Shown: positions 33,321-44,481 of the stretch, piece by piece
Numbering within the stretch: the stretch's first letter is position 1
Layout: the number at the start of each line of letters is the position of its first letter
Assembly: GCF_000004195.4 (NCBI RefSeq)
Contig: NC_030681.2
Coordinates: forward strand, 3,152,982 to 3,216,981
Length of the DNA: 64,000 bases
Direction: 5' to 3'
From: Xenopus tropicalis
Taxonomy: Eukaryota > Chordata > Amphibia > Anura > Pipidae
The notes under the pieces: generated by a model
What the model was told of the DNA's origin: nothing
Databases searched by the model: none
The model's input: the letters and a program-made list of their open reading frames with translations, nothing else
Position numbers and translations under genes: made by a program

Positions 33321-33799
33321 GTTTTATGGTATCTCTCTGTACAGGCTATGGGCAAACTTAGGGGGCTGTTCCTGCTGAATTGTGCTTAGTACAGGGGAAT
33401 CCCTATGTGCCATAGTTTTATGGTATCTCTCTGTACAGGCTATGGGCAAACTTAGGGGGCTGTTCCTGCTGAATTGTGCTTGGTACAGGGGAATCCCTAT
33501 GTGCCATAGTTTTATGGTATCTCTCTGTACAGGCTATGGGCAAACTTAGGGGGCTGTTCCTGCTGAATTGTGCTTAGTACAGGGGAATCCCTATGTGCCA
33601 TAGTTTTATGGTATCTCTCTGTACAGGCTATGAGCAAACTTAGGGGGCTGTTCCTGCTGAATTGTGCTTAGTACAGGGGAATCCCTATGTGCCATAGTTT
33701 TATGGTATCTCTCTGTACAGGCTATGAGCAAACTTAGGGGGCTGTTCCTGCTGAATTGTGCTTAGTACAGGGGAATCCCTATGTGCCATAGTTTTATGG
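33321..33799 (-). repeat. Inverted 94-bp satellite array (about 5 copies)
   Basis: Reverse complement of the 7290-9979 monomer: TTTTATGGTATCTCTCTGTA, GGGGGCTGTTCCTGCTGAAT and CTTAGTACAGGGGAATCCCT. Copies 1-3 read CTATGGGCAAAC and copies 4-5 CTATGAGCAAAC, the same polymorphism seen in the large array. Confidence 0.97.
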
Positions 33800-33807
33800 G
33801 TCTCTTG

Positions 33808-34109
33808 TTCTCCTAGGATCTTGTCTACCCCAGCAACCAGGCAGTGGTTTAAATGAGAGACTTGAAAATGACTAGAAAGGGGCTAAATAGAAAGATAAGG
33901 AATAAAAAGTAACAACAATAAAACTGGAGCCTCACAGAAAAAGTTTTTTAGCTACCGGGGTCAGTGACCCCCATTTGAAAGCTGAAAAGGTGTAGAGGGA
34001 AGGAAGACAGATAATTTAAAAAATATGAAAAAATTAAGACCAATTGCAAAGTTGCTAGGCCATTTTATAACATACTAAAGGTTAATGTAGAGATGAACTA
34101 GCCCTTCAA
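33808..34109 (+). mobile_element. 5'-truncated T2-type MITE
   Basis: Picks up the family at CCTAGGATCTTGTCTACCCC and continues to GATGAACTAGCCCTTCAAG. Its left part is missing where the 94-bp array ends. Confidence 0.75.
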
Positions 34110-34284
34110 GAATAGTACTGATCTATGTGGCACTGACTAACATTTACACCATTACCTGGGATTAAAGCAATACGGTCAGAGCTTCTCCCGCAGAATCCTG
34201 CATTGTAATCTGTGTTTCCCATGGGGCTAGCCATATTCTTCATTTCCCAGAGTGCCACAGCCATGTGACCTGCGCTCTGATAAA

Positions 34285-34806
34285 CTTCAGTCTCACTTTA
34301 CTGCTGCAAGTTGGAGTGATATTCCCCCCCCCCCCTCACCCCCAGCAGCCGATCAGCAGAACAATGGGAAGGGAGCAAGATAGCAGCTCCCAGTAGGTAT
34401 CAGAATAGCACTCAATAGTAAGAAATCCAAGTCCGGCTTGGGACTCCTCCAGTTACATGGGAGTAGGAGAAACAATAGGTTAGCTGAGAGCAGTTCTAAT
34501 GTGTAGCGCTGGCTGAAAGCTCAGACTCAGGCACACTTTACTGCTGCGCTGCAAGTTGGAGTGATATCCCCCCCCCTCACCCCCAGCAGCCGATCAGCAG
34601 AACAATGGGAAGGGAGCAAGATAGCAGCTCCCAGTAGGTATCAGAATAGCACTCAATAGTAAGAAATCGAAGTCTGGCTTGGGACTCCTCCAGTTACATG
34701 GGAGTAGGAGAAACAATAGGTTAGCTGAAAGCAGTTCTAATGTGTAGCGCTGGCTGAAAGCTCAGACTCAGTCACACTTTACTGCTGCGCTGCAAGTTGG
34801 AGTGAT
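34285..34806 (+). repeat. 240-bp direct repeat (2 copies plus start of a third)
   Basis: CACTTTACTGCTGC starts at 34294, 34534 and 34775. The full unit includes CAGCAGCCGATCAGCAGAAC and GTTCTAATGTGTAGCGCTGG. The two full copies differ at few positions. The sequence resembles a dispersed Xenopus element from memory. Confidence 0.9.
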
Positions 34807-34989
34807 AAAAAGTACCGGCCGGCAGCTACGGGTCGCAATGAGGAATAAGCCTTTCCTGCGCTCCCTGGAGCAGAAAATAGAAATGATTCCCAGACGGATT
34901 TGGAGGCCTCATTCCCTTTATTTCTCTCACAGAAGTTTGAGGTACCAGCACGACACAAAACTCAATCCCCAGCAGCTTTCCCGCCACTC

Positions 34990-35330
34990 AGCCGCTTCCG
35001 CATGTGTAACAACAAGCTCCACCCACTGCGCTCGTCACTCCCACAAGGCGGCTACGTGATGCGTCACTGCGCCGGACGTGACGTCGTGACGCCGAAATCT
35101 CGCGTGATGAGACTTGGAGGCGGTGAGATTTCTGTCAGACGGGAGGCTGGGAGGCTGCAGTGACAGCTCCGCGGGAGGGGTAAGGCGCTATCCGGGACGG
35201 CGGGCTGTGTGAGGGGAAAGCGGGGCTGTGGGGCGGCGCTTACTCGGGTTACCCGGCCGCCCTGCTGGCACCGAGCTGATGGTTTCGGGAGGCGGGATGG
35301 TTGCTATGGTTCCTGCGGCTTCCCCACACA
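34990..35330 (+). promoter_or_regulatory. BTBD9: Probable BTBD9 promoter and CpG-rich region
   Basis: A cluster of CpG dinucleotides around 35040-35300 with a CRE-like TGACGTCG at 35079-35086 and GCGTCA and CGTGACG elements nearby. No TATA box. It lies about 2.9 kb upstream of the first coding exon. Confidence 0.55.
35100..35179 (+). other. BTBD9: Probable BTBD9 non-coding exon 1
   Basis: GC-rich sequence ending GGGAGGG|GTAAGG at 35179/35180, a good splice donor in the CpG-rich region. The matching acceptor would be TTCTGTGCCAG ending at 37920. The 5' boundary is a guess. Confidence 0.4.
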
Positions 35331-35710
35331 GATTCGCTGCTGCTGCTTCTTTTGTCACAGAATCCCCCCCCCGGGGTATTTGAGCCTATCCCTCCCCCAA
35401 CCTATACCCGCAAGGGGGCAGTACGGAGAGCTGTGTGACTGGCAGCCGGGGGGTGTGGCAGGGGTATTTGGGCACCAACCCCCCTCCGTGTCACATGTAG
35501 GGTAACTATAACGGTATTGCTCCTCCTCCTGTGTGAGTGTATCTGCCCCCTGGGTCTGACTCCTGAGCCCAAGCAGCTCATTCCCTTGTATTGTGTCAGG
35601 AGTCAGAACCAGCAGTGCGGTATTCACCAGTTACTGTGTGTCCTGCCTGTCCCCTCCTACACTGAGCCCTTATTCCCTCTGTGTCTGTCCCACCCCACCA
35701 TTGTGTCTCC
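35180..35710. other. Unique start of BTBD9 intron 1
   Basis: GC-rich then C-rich sequence. No coding exon seen; overlapping short open frames lack family motifs. Confidence 0.4.
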
Positions 35711-36330
35711 CCTGACTGCCCTTACAGTAAGGAACCCCTTCCTATGCTGATGGTGAGATCCCCTTTCCTCCCCACCCCCAATGAATCACTCATTCCCCCT
35801 CTCTGGGTAGGGAACCCCATAACCTGACTGCCCTTACAGTAAGGAACCCCTTCCTATGCTGATGGTGAGATCCCCTTCCCTCCCCACCCCCAATGAATCA
35901 CTCATTCCCCCTCTCTGGGTAGGGAATCCCATAACCTGACTGCCCTTACAGTAAGGAACCCCTTCCTATGCTGATGGTGAGATCCCCTTTCCTCCCCACC
36001 CCCAATGAATCACTCATTCCCCCTCTCTGGGTAGGGAATCCCATAACCTGACTGCCCTTACAGTAAGGAACCCCTTCCTATGCTGATGGTGAGATCTCCT
36101 TTCCCCCCACCCCCAATGTATCACTCATTCCCCCTCTCTGGGTAGGGAACCCCATAACCTGACTGCCCTTACAGTAAGGAACCCCTTCCTATGCTGATGG
36201 TGAGATCCCCTTTCCTCCCCACCCCCAATGAATCACTCATTCCCCCTCTCTTGGTAGGGAATCCCATAACCTGACTGCCCTTACATTAAAGAGCCCCTTC
36301 CTATGCTGATGGTGAGATCTCCTTTCCTCC
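35711..36330 (-). repeat. 112-bp array derived from a LINE 3' coding end (6 copies)
   Basis: CCTGACTGCCCTTACAGTAA recurs at 35711, 35823, 35935, 36047, about 36158 and 36270. On the minus strand the unit reads HHQHRKGLFNVRAVRLWDSL, which resembles the C-terminal end of L2/CR1-type LINE ORF2 (a ...RAVNRWNSLP-like motif). The monomer therefore seems to be a LINE fragment amplified in place. Confidence 0.85.
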
Positions 36331-36344
36331 TTACAATCTAAGGT

Positions 36345-37765
36345 CCCTATAACATTCCCATCAGCCCCTGCCCCAGTGAGCTTACAATCTAAGGTCCCTA
36401 TCCCATTCCCATCAGTCCCTGCCCCAGTAAGCTTACAATCTAAGGTCCCTATCACATTCCCATCAGCCCCTGCCCCAGTGAGCTTACAATCTAAGGCCCC
36501 TATCCCATTCCCATCAGTCCCTGCCCCAGTGAGCTTACAATCTAAGGTCCCTATCCCATTCCCATCAGCCCCTGCCCCAGTGAGCTTACAATCTAAGGTC
36601 CCTATCCCATTCCCATCAGTCCCTGCCCCAGTGAGCTTACAATCTAAGGTCCCTATCCCATTCCCATCAGTCCCTGCCCCAGTGAGCTTACACTCTAAGG
36701 TCCCTATCCCATTCCCATCAGTCCCTGCCCCAGTAAGCTTACAATCTAAGGTCCCTATCCCATTCCCATCAGTCCCTGCCCCAGTGAGCTTACACTCTAA
36801 GGTCCCTATCCCATTCCCATCAGTCCCTGCCCCAGTGAGCTTACAATCTAAGGTCCCTATCACATTCCCATCAGCCCCTGCCCCAGTGAGCTTACAATCT
36901 AAGGTCCCTATCCCATTCCCATCAGTCCCTGCCCCAGTGAGCTTACAATCTAAGGTCCCTATCCCATTCCCATCAGTCCCTGCCCCAGTGAGCTTACAAT
37001 CTAAGGTCCCTATCCCATTCCCATCAGCCCCTGCCCCAGTGAGCTTACAATCTAAGGCCCCTATCCCATTCCCATCAGTCCCTGCCCCAGTGAGCTTACA
37101 ATCTAAGGTCCCTATCCCATTCCCATCAGTCCCTGCCCCAGTGAGCTTACAATCTAAGGTCCCTATCCCATTCCCATCAGCCCCTGCCCCAGTGAGCTTA
37201 CAATCTAAGGTCCCTATCCCATTCCCATCAGTCTCTGCCCCAGTGAGCTTACAATCTAAGGTCCCTATCCCATTCCCATCAGCCCCTGCCCCAGTGAGCT
37301 TACAATCTAAGGTCCCTATCCCATTCCCATCAGCCCCTGCCCCAGTGAGCTTACAATCTAAGGTCCCTATCACATTCCCATCAGCCCCTGCCCCAGTGAG
37401 CTTACAATCTAAGGTCCCTATCCCATTCCCATCAGTCCCTGCCCCAGTGAGTTTACAATCTAAGGTCCCTATCCCATTCCCATCAGTCCCTGCCCCAGTG
37501 AGCTTACAATCTAAGGTCCCTATCACATTCCCATCAGTCCCTGCCCCAGTGAGCTTACAATCTAAGGTCCCTATCCCATTCCCATCAGCCCCTGCCCCAG
37601 TGAGCTTACAATCTAAGGTCCCTATCACATTCCCATCAGCCCCTGCCCCAGTGAGCTTACAATCTAAGGTCCCTATCCCATTCCCATCAGTCCCTGCCCC
37701 AGTGAGCTTACAATCTAAGGTCCCTATCACATTCCCATCAGTCCCTGCCCCAGTGAGCTTACACC
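36345..37765 (-). repeat. 51-bp array derived from a SINE/L2 3' region (28 copies)
   Basis: The unit is GTGAGCTTACAATCTAAGGT, CCCTATCCCATTCCCATCAG, TCCCTGCCCCA. Reverse-complemented it reads TAGATTGTAAGCTCACTGGG, a landmark of the dispersed element seen at 14255, 44745, 30240 and 61010. Because 51 is 17 codons, both strands are open for over 470 codons; this is an artefact. Confidence 0.95.
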
Positions 37766-37939
37766 CTTTTTTATCTCTGCCTGTTAGAGGAATGTAATGA
37801 CGCTCATCTTACCCTTTAATCCTTCCCCTTCTGTCTCCCATCAGCGCCAGGTTGCCATGCTGGCTGTACCCATGCAGTGCCATCTGTGCCGGTACTAACC
37901 GCGCTGTTGTTCTGTGCCAGCTGAATCCTGCGCAGAGAG

Positions 37940-38127
37940 ATGAGTAACAGCCACCCTTTGCACCCCTCCTCCTCCTCCATCGGGGAGATTGACCACGTGC
38001 ACATTTTATCGGAGAACGTGGGAGCGCTGATCAACGGCGAGGAGTACAGCGATGTCACATTTGTGGTAGAGAAGAAGCGGTTTCCTGCGCACCGGGTGAT
38101 TCTGGCTGCGAGGTGCCAGTATTTCAG
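37940..38127 (+). CDS. BTBD9: BTBD9 coding exon 1
   Basis: 188 bp. It starts MSNSHPLHPSSSSIGEIDHV and ends at ARCQYF plus AG of an R codon. The acceptor before the exon ends at 37920, giving 19 bases of 5' untranslated sequence. The donor is GTACTG. Confidence 0.95.
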
Positions 38128-41100
38128 GTACTGGATCTTATTTGGACTTTTATTCCTGCCTCCCCCATGTGGGGGGGAATTATGTGCCTAATCCATCCGC
38201 TGAGCTGCGGCCTGGGTAGTTAAGGTGCCCATACACGGGCAGATTTTAGCTGCCGGATCCTTTAGATCATTTTGGCCGCTTATCTGCCTGTGTATGGGCA
38301 CCCTCAATGGGCCTACCCGATCGACACCTGGCCTAAAATTGGGCAGATCTATATTGGGCAGGTTTGATTTTCCATCAGAACAGGGACCGCATTGACCTGT
38401 TAATGCGGCCCTCAGTCCAGCGGCCCTATGCCCGCCGGTTTAATTTCAACATTTGGCCATAGGGCGAAACAGTCGAATTAACCCCATATCACCCACCTTA
38501 GGTGGCCATATTGGGAGAAGATCCAATTGTTTGGCAACCTCACTAAACAAGCAAATCTTACAGTGTATGGGCCACCTTTAGTTCCAAGCTTCTCAGGGAG
38601 ATTTACGGGCAAAAGTATGGGAACCCCTGTCTGTCCCCCCCAACATCTCAAACCCAAACCAAGGGGGTTAATAAGAAGTTGCCCCTCCCTTTGCTGCTAT
38701 AATTGCCCCTGCTTTCTGGGAAGGTTCCCACTAGATGGTGGAACAGTGTTGCTGGGAGTTGCTCCCATTCAGCCACAAGAGCATTAGTGAGGTTGGGCAC
38801 TGATGTTGGGGATCAGGCTCACAGTCGGGGTTCCATCCCACAGGGGGTCAGTTGGGTCCCCCCTCCCTTTGCTGCTATAACTGCCCCTGCCCTTCTGGGA
38901 AGGTTCCCACTAGATGTTGGAACAGTGTTGCTGGGAGTTGCTCCCATTCAGCCACGAGCATTAGGGAGGTTGGGCAGTGATGTTGGGGATCAGGCTCACA
39001 GTCGGGGTTCCATCCCACAGAGGTTCAGTTGGGTTGCCCCTCCCTTTGCTGCTATAACTGCCCCTAACCTTCTGGGAAGGTCCCCACTAAAGGTTGCTGG
39101 GAGTTGCTCCTATTCAGCCACAAGAGCATTAGTGAGGTTGGGCAGTGATGTGGGGGATCAGGCTCACAGTCGGGGTTCCATCCCACAGGGGTTCAGTTGG
39201 GTCCCCCCTCCCTTTGCTGCTATAACTGCCCCTACCCTTCTGGGAAGGTTCCCACTAGATGGTGGAACAGTGTTGCTGGGAGTTGCTCCCATTCAGCCAC
39301 AAGGGCATTAGTGAGGTTGGGCAGTGATGTTGGGGATCAGGCTCACAGTCGGGGTTCCATCCCACAGGGGTCAGTTGGGTTGCCCCTCCCCTTGCTGCTA
39401 TAACTGCCCCTACCCTTGCTGCTATAACTGCCCCTACCCTTCTGGGAAGGTTCCCACTAGATGGTGGAACAGTGTTGCTGGGAGTTGCTCCCATTCAGCC
39501 ACAAGGGCATTAGTGAGGTTGGGCAGTGATGTTGGGGATCAGGCTCACAGTGGGGGGGTCCAACTCACAGGGGTTCAGTTGGGTTGGGGTCAGGGCTCTG
39601 TGCAGTTTGGTTCTTCCCATCTCAGCAACCCATTCTGTACGGACCTGGCACTGTGCCTTGGGGCATTACTGTGCCGAAACAGGAAACAGCCCCCAAACAG
39701 TTCCAAAATGCAGGAAGCATGGATTTGTCTGGAATGTCATTTGTCATTATTAGTAGCACCTATGTCAGGAATTATATATATATATGTATATATATAATAT
39801 ATTGGCTTACGTAGATATTTCCAGTAATTACAAAGGGTGCAGACATACTGTTTGCTATATGGTGCCCAATGATATACAGGGGATCCCTAGTCTGTAGTGA
39901 AACGTTAGGGCGCTGCACATTATAGGAGGTTGATTTTGTGGATTTTCCCATCAGACCAAACCACAGGCTGATGCTTTCAAACAGCCAACGAGACCGAGGA
40001 TAATTTGTATTGGCACGGGTGTTGTGGGACTATAACTAGAGTCAGTGCAATAAAGCAAGGCAGGATTCCTTTCATTCCTATCATAGTCACATTACAGCCT
40101 CTCTAGCTTTATGTAGTCCCAGAGTAGCTGGGTGTCACCCTGACATGACTGGTTTGGCTGGAAGGGAAACGATCTGCTGACTGGTTTGACTGTGGGTCAG
40201 CGCATACCTTTAGTATAATGTATCTATAAAGTATAGGCAGGGACATTCCAGCACATTTTATATCCTTTATTATTATTATTGCCGTCAGATTTGGTTTTTG
40301 AAATTTGTGGTTGCTATGCGGCTACACCCTAGCGACTGGAGTACAAATAGGAAACTCCTCTGCATTTTACTAAACTAAATTTAAAGATGAGCCCATTAAA
40401 TATCAGATATGTCTCTTCCCTGAGAGCAGTCGCATTATGTCTCACGTCTCTCATTGGCCGTCTCTTTCCTGTCGCAGAGCTCTGCTGTACGGGGGCATGA
40501 GGGAATCCCAGCCTGAGGCAGAAATAAGCTTGGAAGACACTACGCCTGAGGCCTTCTCCATGCTGATAAAGTACATCTACACCGGGCGCGCCACCCTGCG
40601 AGACGAGAGGGAAGAGGTGCTGCTCGACTTCCTTAGCCTGGCCCATAAGTACGGCTTCCCAGAGCTGGAAGACTCCACGTCCGAGTACCTGTGCACCATC
40701 CTCAAGATCCAGAACGTGTGCATGATCTACGACGTGGCCAGTCTGTACTCTCTGTGCAAACTCACTGGTACCTGCTGTCTCTTCATGGACAGAAACGCAC
40801 AGGAAGTACTTTCCAGCGATGGCTTCCTGGCGCTCTCCCGGGTAACTGTCACTTTTTGCACTTCTGTTGTCCCATTGATAATGAAGGCTGTCTCTTACAG
40901 GCTGGGGGGATAGAGACACTTAACTACTAGTTGTGTTTAATAAACTCCTTACTGATTGGCCCCTGGGCTAATAATTGGATTGCAAGGTGGGGGGGTGACA
41001 TGAAGTAGCTAGAAAATCACAGCCAGAGCCGCCATCAGAAATCACGGGGCCCCTCACAACAACATTTTCTGGGCCCCCCTCCCACAGGCTCCTCCCATCA

Positions 41101-43888
41101 GTACAAAGGACACATAAGACAGTGCCCCAATTACCCCCATACGCAGGTCCCCCAATTTCCCCCATACACAGGGCCCCCTAACTCTATGTTGGCCAGTGCC
41201 CCCATCAGAGAGTGCCCCTATTTCCCCCATACACAGGGCCCCCTGATTCTATGCTGGCCAGTGCCCCTATTGCCCCCATGCACAGGGCCCCCCTAACTCT
41301 ATGCTGGCCAGTGCCCCCATCAGACAGTGCCCCAATTAACCCCATACACAGGGTCCCCAGTTGCCCCCATGCAAGGGCCCCCCTATCTCAATGCTGGCCA
41401 GTGCCCCCATCAGACAGTGCTCCAATTGCCCCCATGCACAGGGCCCCCATCTCAATGCTGGCCAGTGCCCCCATCAGATCGTGCCCCCATAGACAGTGGA
41501 GTTCAGTGGAACATACCGAGAGAAACTTCTTTCTCCTCCAGGGTCTTCTTCGGCTCCCCCCGGCGATACTTCCGGAACGACGCCTTCTCCCTTGTGTCTC
41601 CCCACAAGTGACCTTCTATAAGGTTGCGCCGTGTGCGTAATGACGTCACACATACACACGGGGCGCGACCAGTCGTATTTTACTACTGAGACAGGGCCCA
41701 TAATAGATTAAAGGGGGCCCAAGCTAGTTTAAAATCTGTACCACGGCCGGTCCCCCTTTAAAAGTAAAGATCACCCAGGCCCGGGACGACTGTCCCCCCT
41801 GATGGCGGCCATGATCACAGCCCAAAGCGCCGGGGAATCCGGGGTGCATCCTGGGGGCATTTCAGATTATATCACTTCTATACTACGCTGTAGTTGATAG
41901 GATATAGACGCAAGTCACATGATAGGCTGGGAATGAGGGAGTAGAATGTGGATACTGATCTCTTCTTTCCTTCCCTGTAGGGGGCGCTCTTGGACATCGT
42001 ACAGCGAGACTCCTTTGCTGCACCAGAGAAGGACATCTTCCAGGCCTTGATGCGCTGGTGTAGGCACAACTTAAAGGAGATCCACAGCGAGATCATGGCG
42101 GCGGTGCGCTTGCCCCTGATGAGTCTGACAGAGCTGCTCAATGTAGTCCGGCCCTCCGGGCTGCTCTCCCCAGACGCCATCTTGGATGCCATAAAAGTGC
42201 GCTCGGAAAGCAGGGACATGGATCTGAATTACCGGGGGATGCTGAGTAAGTACTAACATTAGTAACAGCCAATAGCTTATAAAGGACTCCGTACCGTATT
42301 AATATTGATGTATTTATGTTTAACCCTTCCCCGACAGTTCCTGAGGAAAATCTCGCCACCATGAAGTACGGAGCGCAGGTGGTTAAGGGAGAGCTCAGAG
42401 CAGCGCTTCTAGATGGCGACACGCAGAACTACGACCTAGATCATGGCTTTTCCCGGCACCCAATAGAGGACGACTGTCGCTCTGGGATCCAAGTTAAACT
42501 GGGGCAGCCCTCCATCATTAATCACATTCGCCTCCTGCTCTGGGACCGCGATAGCCGGTATGTGCCCACTTCCTAATACAAATGGAAACATCAGTATTTA
42601 TATGTAGGGTTCCCAATGTGATCCCAGTGGGGATCAGATAGGATCTGTGCCACTGTGACAGAATGCTCTGTTATACAGATAGCTAGAATCTCAGCCATAA
42701 AGCAGGGCAGGACTGCTGCTTACAATGGGGGGATCAGATGGGATCTGTGCCACTGTGACAGAATGCTCTGTTATACAGATAGCTAGAATCTCAGCCATAA
42801 AGCAGGGCAGGACTGCTGCTTACAATGGGGGATCAGATAGGATCTGTGCCACTGTGACAGAATACAGTTATACAGATAGCTAGAATCTCAGCCATAAAGC
42901 AGGGCAGGACTGCTGCTTACAATGGGGGGATCAGATAGGATCTGTGCCACTGTGACAGAATGCTCTGTTATACAGATAGCTAGAATCTCAGCCATAAAGC
43001 AGGGCAGGACTGCTGCTTACAATGGGGGGGGATCAGATAGGATCTGTGCCACTGTGACAGAATGCTCTGTTATACAGATAGCTAGAATCTCAGCCATAAA
43101 GCAGGGCAGGACTGCTGCTTACAATGGGGGGATTAGATAGGATCTGTGCCACTGTGACAGAATGCTCTGTTATACAGATAGCTAGAATCTCAGCCATAAA
43201 GCAGGGCAGGACTGCTGCTTACAATGGGGGGATCAGATAGGATCTGTGCCACTGTGACAGAATGCTCTGTTATACAGATAGCTAGAATCTCAGCCATAAA
43301 GCAGGGCAGGGCTGCTGCTTACAATGGGGGGGGATCAGATAGGATCTGTGCCACTGTGACAGAATGCTCTGTTATACAGATAGCTAGAATCTCAGCCATA
43401 AAGCAGGGCAGGACTGCTGCTTACAATGGGGGGATCAGATAGGATCTGTGCCACTGTGACAGAATGCTCTGTTATACAGATAGCTAGAATCTCAGCCATA
43501 AAGCAGGGCAGGACTGCTGCTTACAATGGGGGGGGATAGGATCTGTGCCACTGTGACAGAATGCTCTGTTATACAGATAGCTAGAATCTCAGCCATAAAG
43601 CAGGGCAGGACTGCTGCTTACAATGGGGGGATCAGATAGGATCTGTGCCACTGTGACAGAATGCTCTGTTATACAGATAGCTAGAATCTCAGCCATAAAG
43701 CAGGACAGGACTGCTGCTTACAATGTGGGCCAGACATGCAGGTCACTCACTGTGCTTCCCGCCTACAGATCCTACTCGTATTACATTGAGGTATCAATGG
43801 ACGAACTGGACTGGATCAGAGTCATTGATCACTCGCAGGTTCTGTGCAGGTCGTGGCAGAAGCTTTATTTCCCAGCGCGAGTCTGCAG
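37940..43888 (+). CDS. BTBD9: BTB/POZ domain-containing protein 9, N-terminal five coding exons
   Basis: Joining 37940-38127, 40478-40841, 41981-42245, 42338-42557 and 43769-43888 gives residues 1-385 and the first two bases of codon 386. These are collinear with human BTBD9 (612 residues), so the C-terminal third lies beyond the window. Residues about 30-134 are the BTB domain (YSDVTFVVEKKRFPAHRVIL), about 142-240 the BACK region (RDSFAAPEKDIF, LPLMSLTELLNVVRPSGLLS), and from about 275 the first discoidin-like (F5/8 type C) domain (LGQPSIINHIRLLLWDRDSR, IEVSMDELDW). BTBD9 is thought to act as a Cullin-3 adaptor and, in mammals, is linked to restless legs syndrome and iron or dopamine biology. 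All splice sites are consensus GT-AG and phases agree. No stop or frameshift is seen. Confidence 0.96.
38223..38577. mobile_element. Harbinger-like MITE, TTA target site (BTBD9 intron)
   Basis: Left end AGGTGCCCATACAC, right end GTGTATGGGCCACCT, flanked by TTA at 38220-38222 and 38578-38580. An internal pair CCATACACGGGCAGAT and ATCTGCCTGTGTATGG gives a second hairpin within the left part. Confidence 0.85.
38640..39560 (-). repeat. 165-bp array of a Tc1-type transposase C-terminal fragment (about 5 copies)
   Basis: The unit includes TTTGCTGCTATAACTGCCCC, TTCTGGGAAGGTTCCCACTA and CATTAGTGAGGTTGGGCA. On the minus strand it reads LTNALVAEWEQLPAT and RRVGAVIAAKG, matching the end of Tc1/mariner-type transposases (LPRRVEAVIAAKGG). 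Deletions and frameshifts differ between copies, and none is functional. Confidence 0.85.
39561..39770 (-). pseudogene. Tc1-type transposase relic adjoining the array
   Basis: Upstream part of the same minus-strand transposase, single copy. It contains degraded versions of the FWQDNAPVH-like and SPDLNPIE-like regions, with the SPDL motif visible only as EP-PQPN. The frame is broken, so it is a dead copy. Confidence 0.7.
39771..39800. repeat. Short TA microsatellite
   Basis: (TA)n with one G interruption. Confidence 0.85.
39801..40477. other. Unique BTBD9 intron sequence
   Basis: No repeat or exon recognised before the exon 2 acceptor (TCCTGTCGCAG). Confidence 0.5.
40478..40841 (+). CDS. BTBD9: BTBD9 coding exon 2
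   Basis: 364 bp, residues 63-184, phase 0 donor GTAACT. It completes the BTB domain (MLIKYIYTGRATLRDEREEV, LDFLSLAHKYGFPELEDSTS) and begins BACK (VCMIYDVASLYSL, FMDRNAQEVLSS). Confidence 0.97.
41030..41500 (+). repeat. C-rich array in BTBD9 intron (about 6 diverged units of 60-75 bp)
   Basis: Units built from CCCCCATACACAGGGCCCCC, CTATGCTGGCCAGTGCCCCC and ATCAGACAGTGCCCC. Spacing is irregular, so it is older or more rearranged than the other arrays. Confidence 0.75.
41641..41648. promoter_or_regulatory. Perfect CRE palindrome in BTBD9 intron
   Basis: TGACGTCA is the full cAMP response element core. No transcription start or conserved context is visible, and it may belong to a dispersed repeat. 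Confidence 0.3.
41981..42245 (+). CDS. BTBD9: BTBD9 coding exon 3
   Basis: 265 bp, residues 185-272 plus one base. It covers the rest of BACK (RDSFAAPEKDIF, VRLPLMSLTELLNVVRPSGL) and ends SRDMDLNYRGML. Acceptor CTTCCCTGTAG, donor GTAAGT. Confidence 0.97.
42338..42557 (+). CDS. BTBD9: BTBD9 coding exon 4
   Basis: 220 bp, residues 273-345 plus two bases. It contains MKYGAQVVKGELRAALLDGD, HGFSRHPIEDDCRSG and the start of the first discoidin-like domain. Acceptor CCCCGACAG, donor GTATGT. Confidence 0.97.
42600..43725 (+). repeat. About 100-bp array filling a BTBD9 intron (11 copies)
   Basis: The unit is GATCAGATAGGATCTGTGCC, ACTGTGACAGAATGCTCTGT, TATACAGATAGCTAGAATCT, CAGCCATAAAGCAGGGCAGG, ACTGCTGCTTACAATGGGGG. 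It starts about 45 bp after the exon 4 donor and stops about 40 bp before the exon 5 acceptor. Copy 3 has AATACAG in place of AATGCTCTG. Confidence 0.97.
43769..43888 (+). CDS. BTBD9: BTBD9 coding exon 5
   Basis: 120 bp, residues 346-385 plus two bases. It contains SYSYYIEVSMDELDWIRVID and SWQKLYFPARVC. Acceptor CGCCTACAG, donor GTAAGG. The next exon, which should encode a YIRIVGTHNT-like segment, is not found in the rest of the window. Confidence 0.97.
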
Positions 43889-44481
43889 GTAAGGAAGGTT
43901 CTTTTGGGCTGGTTCTGCTGGGTGGGACTGTCATAGGGGGCCCAGTGGGACACTGACTGACTGTTTATATAATAAAAGGCCCTAAATCGGCTAATCACAA
44001 AGCTTCTGTATCACTGTTTAAAGGGAAGATAGCCCAACTAGTAGGAAACAAACATTTAGGACTGAGATTCCATTAAAGGGAAAGCTAACAATTCAGCTGA
44101 ACATGGAATAAAATCCGAAATACAATGAGAAAAAACTAATGGCACATAGGTACCTACCTGCAGAGCCGCACACCCCAGGGTGGGAATATCACCCCCAACG
44201 AGTGAATCTTAGTGTGTTACTCATTATACTGCCCCCTATTGACTCTTATTGAAATTGTGCTTCCTCCTACAGATATAGATCAGTACAATGCTGGCAGTAA
44301 CACGTGGTGTGGGGGGGCAATTGAGGGGGGCTACTAGGTGCCACGAGGCTTGGCAAAGGGCTGGTAGAGCCCGAAACGTTGCCTGATTTGTGGCACCAAT
44401 AAAATCATCTTTATCACCTTATGTTGTGGTTTGGATATCTACCCTGTGCCACCCCCAGGCTTCAATAAGCAGGATTATATG
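43889..44481. other. Start of large BTBD9 intron
   Basis: No further exon seen. Near 44345-44420 is a short dispersed-element-like stretch, AGAGCCCGAAACGTTGCCTG then ACCAATAAAATCATC; a comparable GAAACGCGTAGACC stretch lies at 57370. Confidence 0.4.

Noticed and set aside
36237..37797. Open frames of over 470 codons on both strands
   Set aside because: The 51-bp array is a 17-codon unit without stops on either strand. The C-terminal LINE-like tail comes from the neighbouring 112-bp array.
38703..39311. Plus-strand 202-codon frame in BTBD9 intron
   Set aside because: It is the antisense of the amplified Tc1 transposase fragment; the meaningful reading is on the minus strand and is broken.
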